DNA of 39,798 nt, taken from Thermoleophilia bacterium (GTDB lineage Bacteria; Actinomycetota; Thermoleophilia; Miltoncostaeales; Miltoncostaeaceae). The notes beneath the pieces are model-generated. The model made no database searches. It saw only the letters and a list, made by a program, of their open reading frames with translations, and was not told where the DNA came from. The translations under genes and the position numbers were made by a program. Location: NCBI GenBank assembly GCA_025455865.1, contig JALOLS010000008.1:1-39798 (forward strand), written 5' to 3'. This document shows, piece after piece, positions 29,426-36,565 of the stretch (the stretch's first letter is position 1; each line of letters opens with the position of its first letter).

Positions 29426-29917
29426 TCAGGTGATGAAGACCATCCAGTATCGGGGCGCGGCCTCCGCGTCGCGGGCGGCGACCTCGTCCAGGTTGTCCGG
29501 CGCCGGGGCGGAGGGGTCGAGCGCCCGCTCGAGCGTCTCCGCGAAGAAGCGCTCGATCCCGGCCGGGGTGAAGGTGAGGATGAGCCGTGCGGGCAGCGTC
29601 CCGTCGTTGCGGAAGCAGTGGACCCGCCCGCGGGGGATGTTCACGAACGCGCCGGGGCCGGCCGTGATGCGCTCCTCCCCCAGGCGGAACGTGACGTGCC
29701 CCTCGAGCACGGAGAAGGTCTCGTCCTCGCGGGTGTGGATGTGGGGCGGCGGCCCGCCCCCCGGCGGCACCGGGGCCTCCATCGCGAAGTAGGCGCCGCC
29801 GGTCTCCTCGCCGGTCACCAGGAACGTGGAGGAGCCGCCGGGTCCGGCGAGCGTGCGGCCCGCGCCGGCCGGCCGATGGAGCAGGGCAGGCGCGGGTGCG
29901 GTGGTGGTGGGCGTCAT
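29426..29917 (-). CDS. cupin-domain protein
   Basis: A 163-residue single-domain cupin of the quercetin-dioxygenase-like type. Cupin motif 1 is PPHIHTREDETFSVLEGHVTF near residues 57-77 (His-x-His and Glu for metal), and motif 2 ends in IPRGRVHCFRN near residue 97, the third His. Function ranges from dioxygenase to isomerase to binding protein; nothing more specific is visible. The start is ATG with GGAGGCCCCG upstream. A TAGCGT -10-like hexamer lies some 35 bases further up, so this gene has a leader, unlike most neighbours. Divergent from the SARP regulator. Confidence 0.9.
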   Translation of the reverse strand: MTPTTTAPAPALLHRPAGAGRTLAGPGGSSTFLVTGEETGGAYFAMEAPVPPGGGPPPHIHTREDETFSVLEGHVTFRLGEERITAGPGAFVNIPRGRVHCFRNDGTLPARLILTFTPAGIERFFAETLERALDPSAPAPDNLDEVAARDAEAAPRYWMVFIT

Positions 29918-30011
29918 CGGGGCCTCCGGGGCTGGCGGGTGCGATGACGCCGACGCTACGGCCGGGGGCGCGCCCGGTCATCGGGGACGACCCCATCCAC
30001 CCCCCGAATCC

Positions 30012-30023
30012 TTGCGCGCGCAA
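30012..30023. promoter_or_regulatory. 12-base palindrome in the cupin/SARP intergenic region
   Basis: TTGCGCGCGCAA is an exact palindrome lying about 95 bases upstream of the cupin ATG and 97 bases upstream of the regulator ATG. It may be a shared operator; the binding protein is unknown. Confidence 0.3.
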
Positions 30024-30119
30024 CCCTGAGACCACGCCGCCATCCGGGGCGGGTCTCCGCGCCGAGGAGCTCCGCCGCACGGCCGTTGCGCCGCATGCGT
30101 ATGGTCCGGCGGAAGGGTC

Positions 30120-33083
30120 ATGCCCCCGCTGCCCCCGCATCACGTGCCCCGTCCGCGGCTCGTCTCCCGGCTCGCCGGCCGGCGGGTGTCCACGGTCGTC
30201 GCCGGCGGCGGGTACGGCAAGAGCAGCCTCGCCCGCGAGGCGGCGGCGGCGATCGGCGCGGCCGAGGTCACCGCCGCCCTCGCCGGTCCGCACGCCGGCC
30301 CCGACGCGGTCGCCGCCGCCCTGCGCCGCGGCGCGGGACGCGCCGGGCTCTCGGCCGTGGCGGCCGCCCTGGACGAGGCCCCGCCGCCCGAGCGGCTGGC
30401 CGCCCTGGTCGAGGCGCTCGCCCGGCTGCCCGACCCCGTCGTCCTCGTGGTCGACGACGTCCAGGTCGCCACCGGGCCCGCGGCGGAGTGGATCGCCGCG
30501 CTCGCCGCCGGCCTCCCGGCGCCGCACCGGGTGCTGGTGCTCGGCCGGCGCCTGCCGCCCGCCCTGGCCCCGGCCGGGCCGCCCCTGGGCCCCGGGGACC
30601 TCGCCCTGAGCGCCGAGGAGGTGGCCGCGGTGCTCCGGGCGGCGGGCGGGGCCGCGAGCCCGGCCCGTGCCGCCGAGGTGCACCGGCTGACCGGCGGCTG
30701 GCCCGCCGCGGTGGTGCTGGCCGCCCGGCGGGGCGCACCGGCCGCGGACGGCTTCCCGGCGCTGGTCGACGCCCTCCTCGCCGGCCTCGGGCCGGTGCTC
30801 GGCGGGCACGCGGTGGCGCTCGGGCACCTGCCGATGCTCGACGCCGCGCTCATCGGCCTGCTGGCCGGGCCGGACGCCGCCGGGCGCCTGGAGGACGGCG
30901 GGCTGCCCCTCACCCCCGGCACCGGTGGGTGGCTCGAGCTCCCGGCGCCGTTGCGGGAGGACCTCGCCCGCCGCGCGCCGGCCGACGCTGCGGTGCTCGG
31001 GGTCGCCGCCGCCCACTACGCCCGCCGCGGGGAGGCCGCGGCCGCCGTGGCGCTGCTGGCCGGCGCCGCCCGGCCGGCGGACCTGGCCGGGCTGCTCGCC
31101 GCGCTGGACTGGCGGGCGCTCGACGCGCTCTCCACCGGGGAGATCCTGGCGGCCCTGGCCCTCGTCCCCGACGCCGCCCTCGCCGGCGACGCCACCGCGC
31201 TGGTCCAGGCCGCCCGGGTGGCCGAGGCGCGGACCCAGCTCGAGGTGCGCGAGCGGCTGCTCGGGCGGGCGGCCGGGGTGACCGGGGCCGGCGGGCCGGC
31301 CGAGGTGGCGCGGGCGGTGGCCGCCGAGACGGCGCTGGACCACGCGCGCGACGGTCGGGCGCACGAGGCCGAGCAGGCCGCCCGCGCCGTGCTCGGCGAC
31401 GCGGGGCCCGGCGAGGGCGTCACCCGCGGCCGGGCCCTGCTCGCCCTGGGGCGGGCCGCGGCGTTCCGCGGGGACCCCGCCTCGCTCTCCGCGGCCGAGG
31501 ACCACTACGCGGAGGCCGCCGCGACCCTGCAGGCGATGGGCCAGGCCGAGTGGCGCGCGGCGGCGCTCACCGGCCTGGGCTACGGGGTCTCGTTCGCCCG
31601 CGGCGACCTCGACCGCGGCGTCGCGCACCTGCGCGAGGCCCTCGGCGCGCTCCCCCGGGCCGGCCGCCACCGGGCCGCGCTCGCCACCTTCCTCGCCGAG
31701 GCCCTCACCGCCGTCGGCCGCCTGGACGAGGCCGAGGCGCTCCTGGCCGAGGCGGCCGAGACCGGCCGCGACATCGGCGACCACCGCATCCGGGCCTACG
31801 CCGCGTGGGAGGCGGCGCGGGTCGCCGCGGTGCGCGGGGACGCCGCCGGGGTGGCCCGGCGGCTGCGGGAGGCCGAGCGGCACGCCAGCGACTGGTTCGG
31901 GCACCCGACCGGTGTCGAGTTCCTCGCCGACGGCGCGCAGATGCTGGCTCGGGCGGGCGACGAGGCCGGGGCGCGGGCCTGGGCGGCCCGGGCCGTGGAG
32001 CGGGCCGCCGCCGCGGGCCATCCCGAGATCGCCTGGCCCGCGGAGGGTGCGGTCGAGGCGCGCTTCGGCGATCCCCGGCGGGCGGAGGAGGTGCTCGCCG
32101 CCTACGCCGCCTCACCCCAGCAGCCCCCGCGGGAGGAGTGGCGCACGCTGCTCCTGCGCGCGCACGCCGCGACGCGGCGGGGCGGGGAACGGGCGGCGGC
32201 GCTCGCCACGGACGCCTTCGAGGCCGCCGCGGCGCTCGGCCATCCGGAGCTGCCCGCGCTGCACGAGGCCGACATCGCGCCGGCGCTCGCCGAGCTGGCC
32301 GGGGCGGCCGGCTCGCGGGCGGCCCGGCGGGCCGGCGACCGCCCCCCGGACCTCGCCGTGACCGTGCTCGGCGGCTTCGCGGTGACCGCCGACGGTCGCC
32401 CGGCCGACCCGCCCCCGGGCCGCACCGCGACCCTGGTGAAGCTCCTGGCCGTGCGCGCCGGGCCGGTGGCGGTCGACGAGGCGGTCGAGGCGCTCTGGCC
32501 CGGGGTCGACCCGGTCACCGGCCGGGCCCGGCTGCGCAACCTGCTGAACCGCATCAGGGCCCGGTGCGGGGGCCTGGTGGTGCGCCGCGGCGACGAGGCG
32601 CTCGCCCTGGCGCCCGGCGTGCGCGTGGACGCCTCGGAGTTCACGGCCGCCGCCGATGCCGCCCTCGCGGCCGCGGCCCCCGAGCGGGAGGGCCTCGCCC
32701 GCCTTGCCCTCTCGCGCCACCGCGGCGAGCTCCTGCCCGCCGATCCCTACGCGGAGTGGGCCGCGGCGCCCCGCGAGCGCCTCCGCCGCCGGCACCTCGA
32801 CCTGGTCGACATGCTCGCCGCCGGCGCCCGGGAGCGCGGCGACCTGGACGAGGCGGTCCGCCTGCTGGACGCGGGCATCGCGGCCGAGCCGATGGACGAC
32901 GGACGGCTGGTGGCCTGCGCCGAGCTCATGCTCGCGCTCGGGCGCCGCGGCGGCGCGGGCGGCCTGGCGCGCCGCGCGCGCGACATCCGCGGGGCCCTCG
33001 GCCTCCCGCCGACCGCCCGGCTCGAGCGCCTGCTGGCCGCCTCCGGGCCGGGCGGGGCGGCACCCGGGTCGGTGGGGCCCTGA
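30120..33083 (+). CDS. large STAND-type regulator with C-terminal SARP domain
   Basis: A 987-residue transcriptional regulator. The N-terminus has a MalT-like opening (HHVPRPRLVSRLAGRRVSTVVAGG), Walker A GGGYGKSS (29-36) and Walker B VLVVDDVQ (108-115). A long helical, TPR-like region follows (about 330-740). From about residue 744 comes an OmpR-type winged helix: DLAVTVLGGFAVTADGRPADPPPGRTATLVKLLAVR, VDEAVEALWPGVDP, RLRNLLNRIRA, then a BTAD domain to about 960. This is a SARP with its DNA-binding part at the C-terminus behind an ATPase switch, as in some mycobacterial and streptomycete regulators. It likely activates promoters with 11-base direct repeats. The ATG has GGAAGG just upstream. 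Confidence 0.9.
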   Translation: MPPLPPHHVPRPRLVSRLAGRRVSTVVAGGGYGKSSLAREAAAAIGAAEVTAALAGPHAGPDAVAAALRRGAGRAGLSAVAAALDEAPPPERLAALVEALARLPDPVVLVVDDVQVATGPAAEWIAALAAGLPAPHRVLVLGRRLPPALAPAGPPLGPGDLALSAEEVAAVLRAAGGAASPARAAEVHRLTGGWPAAVVLAARRGAPAADGFPALVDALLAGLGPVLGGHAVALGHLPMLDAALIGLLAGPDAAGRLEDGGLPLTPGTGGWLELPAPLREDLARRAPADAAVLGVAAAHYARRGEAAAAVALLAGAARPADLAGLLAALDWRALDALSTGEILAALALVPDAALAGDATALVQAARVAEARTQLEVRERLLGRAAGVTGAGGPAEVARAVAAETALDHARDGRAHEAEQAARAVLGDAGPGEGVTRGRALLALGRAAAFRGDPASLSAAEDHYAEAAATLQAMGQAEWRAAALTGLGYGVSFARGDLDRGVAHLREALGALPRAGRHRAALATFLAEALTAVGRLDEAEALLAEAAETGRDIGDHRIRAYAAWEAARVAAVRGDAAGVARRLREAERHASDWFGHPTGVEFLADGAQMLARAGDEAGARAWAARAVERAAAAGHPEIAWPAEGAVEARFGDPRRAEEVLAAYAASPQQPPREEWRTLLLRAHAATRRGGERAAALATDAFEAAAALGHPELPALHEADIAPALAELAGAAGSRAARRAGDRPPDLAVTVLGGFAVTADGRPADPPPGRTATLVKLLAVRAGPVAVDEAVEALWPGVDPVTGRARLRNLLNRIRARCGGLVVRRGDEALALAPGVRVDASEFTAAADAALAAAAPEREGLARLALSRHRGELLPADPYAEWAAAPRERLRRRHLDLVDMLAAGARERGDLDEAVRLLDAGIAAEPMDDGRLVACAELMLALGRRGGAGGLARRARDIRGALGLPPTARLERLLAASGPGGAAPGSVGP

Positions 33084-33187
33084 CGGGTGGGGGTGTCCCG
33101 ACCCCGTCGGCCCGGCTCCGGCTCGTGAGCGGGTCGCGGGTGCCGATGCCCCCGGCCGCCGGCCGGGCGCCTGTCATCCTGCCGGGC

Positions 33188-33478
33188 GTGGCCGACGAGC
33201 CTGCGCCATGCCCGCTCTGCCGGCGTCCCATGCGCTTCCCGAGCCGGCATCACCTGGTGCCGCGCAGCGAGGGGGGCGAGGAGACCGTGACCATCTGCCG
33301 CGACTGCCACGACGCGGTGCACGCCCTCATCCCCAACCGCGAGCTCGCCGGTCGTGCGGCGTCGGTCGAGGCCCTCCGCGCCGACCCGGCGGTGGCCCGG
33401 GCGGTCGCGTTCCTGGCCCGCCGGCCGTCGGTCACCCGCACCCGCACCCGGCGCCCGCGCCGCGGCGGGCGCCGGTGA
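33188..33478 (+). CDS. HNH-domain protein
   Basis: A 96-residue HNH nuclease-like protein: CPLCRRPMRFPSRHHLVPRSEGGEETVTICRDCHDAVHALIPNRELA. It has the two Cys pairs of the zinc knuckles, HHLVPR for the catalytic first His, and CRDCHDAVH at the end of the motif. It would cut DNA non-specifically, or act as a toxin or a homing-type enzyme; small free HNH proteins are common and may be repair-related. The GTG at 33188 is preceded by CATCCT 7 bases upstream, a variant leaderless -10; an ATG at 33146 is the alternative. Convergent with the second alcohol dehydrogenase. Confidence 0.88.
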   Translation: MADEPAPCPLCRRPMRFPSRHHLVPRSEGGEETVTICRDCHDAVHALIPNRELAGRAASVEALRADPAVARAVAFLARRPSVTRTRTRRPRRGGRR

Positions 33479-33484
33479 GGGCGT

Positions 33485-34525
33485 TCAGCCGGTGACCACC
33501 ATCGCCTTGACCGCCTCGCGGGCGTCCATCGCCGCGTAGCCGCGGGCCACCTCCTCCAGCGGCACGACCAGGTCGAGCACCGGGGAGGGGTCCAGGCGGC
33601 CGGCCAGCACGTCGGCCATGAGCTCCGGGATGTACGCGCGGGCCGGGCAGACCCCGCCGCGCACGCCCACGTTGCGCCCGTAGAGCTGGGCGCCGGCGTC
33701 GATCCGCACCCCGTGCGGCCAGCCCACGAAGCCCACCGTGCCGCCGTCGCGGCAGGCCGCGATGGCGGTCTCCATCGCCGGCTGGGCTCCCACGCACTCC
33801 AGCACCGACCGGGCGCCGCCGCCGGTCAGCTCCGCGACCGCGGCCGCCGCCGCGTCCCCGCGGGCGGTCACGACGTCGGTGGCCCCCAGCCGCCGGGCGA
33901 GCGCCAGCCGCTCCTGGTGGTGGCCGACCACGATGACCCGCTCGGCGCCCAGGCGCCGGGCCGCGAGCACGCCGCAGAGCCCCACCGCGCCGTCCCCGAC
34001 CACACAGGCCGTCGTGCCCGGCCGCACCCCGGCGCTCACCGCGGCGTGGTGGCCGGTGCTCATCACGTCGCTCAGCGGCAGGATCGCCCTGAGCAGGGCC
34101 TCGTCCCCGGCCACCAGGTCGGGCACCCGCACCAGCGTGCCGTCGGCCAGGGGGCACCGGATGGCCTCGGCCTGCCCGCCGTCGCCGGCGCCGGCCCAGT
34201 AGCCGCCGCGCGGGCATGAGGTGTGCAGCCCCTCCCGGCAGAACCCGCAGGTGCCGTCGGAGAAGGCGAACGGGGCGATGACGCGGTCGCCCGGCCGCAC
34301 GGTGCGCACCTCCGGGCCGACGGCCTCCACCACGCCCATCCACTCGTGGCCGATCCGCATGCCGGGCCGGTACCACGCCTCGGCCCCGCGGTAGATCCAC
34401 AGGTCGCTCCCGCACACGCATGCGTGGGTGATGCGCACCAGCGCGTCGTCCGGCCGCTCGATGCGCGGGTCGGGGACGTCCTCCACCCGGATGTCGGCCG
34501 GCCCGTGGAAGACGGCCGCGCGCAC
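33485..34525 (-). CDS. zinc-dependent alcohol dehydrogenase (paralogue)
   Basis: A 346-residue medium-chain dehydrogenase close in order to the one at 28294: ACVCGSDLWIY for the catalytic zinc Cys, IGHEWMGVVEAVG for His-Glu, structural-zinc region SDGTCGFCREGLHTSC and Rossmann loop VVGDGAVGLCGVLAARR. The first structural Cys is replaced by Asp (SDGTC against SCGRC), a variation known in this subfamily that can still hold zinc. The start is a GTG at 34525, 7 bases after the stop of the small membrane peptide gene, so the two are one unit. Convergent with the HNH gene. Confidence 0.93.
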   Translation of the reverse strand: MRAAVFHGPADIRVEDVPDPRIERPDDALVRITHACVCGSDLWIYRGAEAWYRPGMRIGHEWMGVVEAVGPEVRTVRPGDRVIAPFAFSDGTCGFCREGLHTSCPRGGYWAGAGDGGQAEAIRCPLADGTLVRVPDLVAGDEALLRAILPLSDVMSTGHHAAVSAGVRPGTTACVVGDGAVGLCGVLAARRLGAERVIVVGHHQERLALARRLGATDVVTARGDAAAAAVAELTGGGARSVLECVGAQPAMETAIAACRDGGTVGFVGWPHGVRIDAGAQLYGRNVGVRGGVCPARAYIPELMADVLAGRLDPSPVLDLVVPLEEVARGYAAMDAREAVKAMVVTG

Positions 34526-34532
34526 GGCGGGA

Positions 34533-34661
34533 CTACACGAACGCGAGCAGGAGCAGCACGAAGAGCCCCACGCTCAGGACGATCGCGAGGATGGCGACCC
34601 AGGCCCCCCACTGGGTGATGTCCATGCGGATGGGGGCGTCGGGATCCTCATACGACGGCAT
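34533..34661 (-). CDS. 42-residue membrane peptide
   Basis: A 42-codon frame starting MPSYEDPDAPIRMDITQWG, followed by a single hydrophobic helix (AWVAILAIVLSVGLFVLLLL) and ending at TAG. The short acidic/Asp-rich N-terminus and one span are typical of small regulatory membrane peptides. The ATG at 34661 is preceded by TAGGCT with 6 bases between, so it is probably leaderless. It is followed after 7 bases by the alcohol dehydrogenase start and probably heads that unit. Too short to have a family I can name; codon choice and the promoter argue that it is real. Confidence 0.6.
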   Translation of the reverse strand: MPSYEDPDAPIRMDITQWGAWVAILAIVLSVGLFVLLLLAFV

Positions 34662-34667
34662 GGGGTG

Positions 34668-34673
34668 AGCCTA
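34668..34673 (-). promoter_or_regulatory. -10 element for the membrane peptide/dehydrogenase unit (leaderless)
   Basis: The minus strand reads TAGGCT with 6 bases to the ATG at 34661. On the plus strand TAGCGT (34672-34677) overlaps it, a candidate -10 for the rightward gene. Confidence 0.5.
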
Positions 34674-34782
34674 GCGTGCCCGGTGCGGGCCGGACGCCCG
34701 GACGGGCCGGATGGCGCAGGGTGCGCCGGCCGGGGTGGAGCGCGGCGCGTCCACGGCCGATCCGGAGGGGGTGGAGGCCGTC

Positions 34783-35166
34783 ATGTGGTGGGTCGCGCTG
34801 GAGGATCCGGACCGGCGGGTGCGCTGCTTCGGCGTCGACGCGGCGGGCCGGGCCGAGGCGGCGGAGGTGGGCCGCGCGATCGCCCGGGCCGGGGAGCGGC
34901 TGCTGATGGTCCGCGACGCCGCCGAGGCCGGCCCGGACGACGTGGTGGCGGCGCTCCGGTCCGCCCGGCCGCTCATGGACCTCGCGGACGCCCAGGACGG
35001 GGAGTTCCTGGCCCGGCTGGAGGAGGCCGCCTGGGACGCCCGCCGGGTGCTCGCGGAGGGGTGGTCGGACCTCGCCCTGGTCGACGGCTGGCTCATCGGC
35101 CGTCCCCCCGAGGGCTGGGTGCGCCTGGAGTCCTTCGTCGCGCGGGTGGTGCGGGACCCGGAGTGA
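34783..35166 (+). CDS. protein of unknown function
   Basis: A 127-residue protein from the ATG at 34783, which follows GGAGGGGGTGGAGG; an ATG at 34711 gives 24 more residues of Pro/Ala/Gly-rich sequence and cannot be excluded. The content is WWVALEDPDRRVRCFGVDAAGRAEAAEVGRAI, then LLMVRDAAEAGPDDVVAALRSARPLMDLADAQDGEFLARLEEAAW, and a closing WLIGRPPEGWVRLESFVARVV. It looks like a small alpha/beta domain with an acidic character and no cysteine pair of note. No family recognised. The next gene, the NYN protein, begins 72 bases later and may be in the same unit. Confidence 0.65.
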   Translation: MWWVALEDPDRRVRCFGVDAAGRAEAAEVGRAIARAGERLLMVRDAAEAGPDDVVAALRSARPLMDLADAQDGEFLARLEEAAWDARRVLAEGWSDLALVDGWLIGRPPEGWVRLESFVARVVRDPE

Positions 35167-35191
35167 GCGCCGCCGCCCGGTGCGGTTGAAT

Positions 35192-35226
35192 GGGTCCCGT
35201 CGCGCCGGCCCGGCGCGGCCGGACCC
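35192..35226 (+). promoter_or_regulatory. nested leader hairpin before the NYN gene
   Basis: GGGTCC (35192-35197) pairs with GGACCC (35221-35226), enclosing CGCGCCG (35201-35207) paired with CGGCGCG (35211-35217) around a 3-base loop. It lies just before the GGAGGAACGG ribosome-binding site and could control translation or stability. It could also be an upstream terminator. Confidence 0.4.
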
Positions 35227-35238
35227 GGGGAGGAACGG

Positions 35239-35859
35239 GTGCAGGAGGAGCCGGACGGCATGGCGCGGCGGCTGCTGGTGTGGGACGCGCCGAACATCGA
35301 CGTGGCCCTCGGGACCCTGCTCGGCGGGCGGGCCCCCCGGCCCGAGGAGCGCCCGCGCTTCGATGTGCTCGCCCGCTGGCTGGTCGAGCGCACGCGGCCG
35401 GGCGAGGTGCCCGAGGCGTGCGTCTTCGCCAACGTCCCCCGCGACGCGGCCGACCGCATGCGCGGCTGGGTGGAGCTCCTGCGCGGCAGCGGCTTCTCGG
35501 TGTTCCTGAAGCCCAAGCTCCAGGACGAGGACGACATCGACCGCGAGCTGCTGGCCCACGTGCGCCTGCGCGAGCGCGAGGGCCCGCTGGCCGAGGTGGT
35601 GCTCGCCACCGCCGACCGGTTCCGGGACCTCGATGAGGATCTCGGCGCGCTGGGGCGCCGGCTGCCGCTCACCGTGATCGGCTTCCGCGAGTTCAACGGC
35701 GCGGCGATGGGCGACCCCGGGATCGGCTTCATCGACCTGGAGGAGATCCCGGGGCTGTTCCAGCAGCCGCTGGAGCGCGAGCTGCCGCTCGACATGCTGC
35801 CGCCCGAGGGGGCCTGGCTGGCGCCCCGCCGGGGGCTGCTCGAGCTCTACGGGGAGTGA
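35239..35859 (+). CDS. NYN-domain (PIN-like) RNase-type protein
   Basis: A 206-residue NYN/PIN-like protein. It opens LLVWDAPNIDVALG near residue 12, the first conserved Asp and Asn, then KPKLQDEDDIDRELLAHV with the second acidic cluster, and ATADRFRDLDEDLG with the third. Such proteins are single-strand or structured RNA nucleases of the MARF1/Limkain type. The C-terminal part (GIGFIDLEEIPGLFQQPLERELPLDML) may guide binding. The GTG at 35239 follows GGAGGAACGG; an ATG at 35260 is also possible. A nested hairpin lies just upstream. Convergent with the lipoprotein gene. Confidence 0.85.
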   Translation: MQEEPDGMARRLLVWDAPNIDVALGTLLGGRAPRPEERPRFDVLARWLVERTRPGEVPEACVFANVPRDAADRMRGWVELLRGSGFSVFLKPKLQDEDDIDRELLAHVRLREREGPLAEVVLATADRFRDLDEDLGALGRRLPLTVIGFREFNGAAMGDPGIGFIDLEEIPGLFQQPLERELPLDMLPPEGAWLAPRRGLLELYGE

Positions 35860-35872
35860 CCCGCGCGGCGGC

Positions 35873-36472
35873 TCACCGGGTCGAGCGGTCGACCTCGACG
35901 ATCCGCCCGTCGCGGTCGGCGCGCACCGTCAGCCGCTCGCGCACGCCGGACCTGCTGACGCTCAGCACCGGCCCCCGGACCCCGACGCCGAGCGAGACGG
36001 AGCCGGTGACCCCGCCCTCCAGCGGGATCCGCTCGGCCCGCCGCACCAGCCCCCGGAACACGCCCGGGCGCAGGGCCGACAGGGGGACGGTCTGCCAGGC
36101 GAGGTCGCGCGGGTCGCGCACGCCGTAGGGCTCCGGGCCGGTGAACGCCCCGTCCTGCCAGTCGTAGCGGTCCAGGTTCCGGCGCACGCGCGGATCCTGG
36201 ACCACCACCACGACCCACCGCGGGCTGGCCGACACGCCGTAGATGCGCGGGTCGCCCCCGAGCTGCCGCCGGAGCGTCCCGAGCACCGCGGCGATCCCCG
36301 GGCGCTCCCAGGTGGGCGCGGCCGGCACCTCGGCGGTGCCGGTGCGCGGGGCCTCGACCGGCTGCGTGCGCGGGCGCTCGCCGGTCGTGGTCGTGGTCGT
36401 ACCGCCACCCCCGCAGCCGGCGGCGGCCAGCACGAGGACGGTGAGGAGCGCGGGGGAGGTCCGGCCGGCCAT
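35873..36472 (-). CDS. lipoprotein of unknown function
   Basis: A 199-residue lipoprotein. The signal sequence (AGRTSPALLTVLVLAAAGC) ends in the lipobox AAGC. A Thr/Pro/Arg-rich linker (GGGGTTTTTTGERPRTQP) of about 40 residues precedes a compact domain from about residue 55: WERPGIAAVLGTLRRQLGG, IYGVSASPRWVVVVVQDP, and a strand-rich end GPVLSVSRSGVRERLTVRADRDGRIVEVDRSTR. The protein should sit on the outer face of the membrane. The ATG at 36472 is supported by TAGCCT ending 8 bases upstream. No family recognised. Confidence 0.8.
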   Translation of the reverse strand: MAGRTSPALLTVLVLAAAGCGGGGTTTTTTGERPRTQPVEAPRTGTAEVPAAPTWERPGIAAVLGTLRRQLGGDPRIYGVSASPRWVVVVVQDPRVRRNLDRYDWQDGAFTGPEPYGVRDPRDLAWQTVPLSALRPGVFRGLVRRAERIPLEGGVTGSVSLGVGVRGPVLSVSRSGVRERLTVRADRDGRIVEVDRSTR

Positions 36473-36480
36473 GGCGAACG

Positions 36481-36486
36481 AGGCTA
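36481..36486 (-). promoter_or_regulatory. -10 element for the lipoprotein gene at 35873 (leaderless)
   Basis: The minus strand reads TAGCCT with 8 bases to the ATG at 36472 and no Shine-Dalgarno. Confidence 0.45.
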
Positions 36487-36495
36487 TCCGAGCGC

Positions 36496-36526
36496 CCCGT
36501 GGGACACCGGTGGGACGCCGGCCGGG
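36496..36526 (+). promoter_or_regulatory. tandem 11-base direct repeat upstream of the secreted-protein gene (copy 1)
   Basis: Heptamer GTGGGAC occurs twice (36499-36505 and 36510-36516) with an 11-base period. The 31-base block matches that at 39334-39364 (minus strand) at 29 of 31 positions. It is followed by TTGCAT (36527-36532), a -10-like hexamer 10 bases after the second heptamer. Confidence 0.6.
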
Positions 36527-36565
36527 TTGCATGGCCCACGCGCACCCGCCCGAAGGAGCCAGGAC

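Noticed and set aside
29319-32021. A 900-residue minus-strand frame opposite the SARP gene
   Set aside because: Low complexity with no family motif; it overlaps the cupin and SARP genes in other phases.
30086-33478. A 1130-residue plus-strand frame through the SARP gene
   Set aside because: The SARP and ATPase motifs are in the other phase, and this frame is Arg/Ala/Gly-rich until its last part, which is the HNH gene at 33188.
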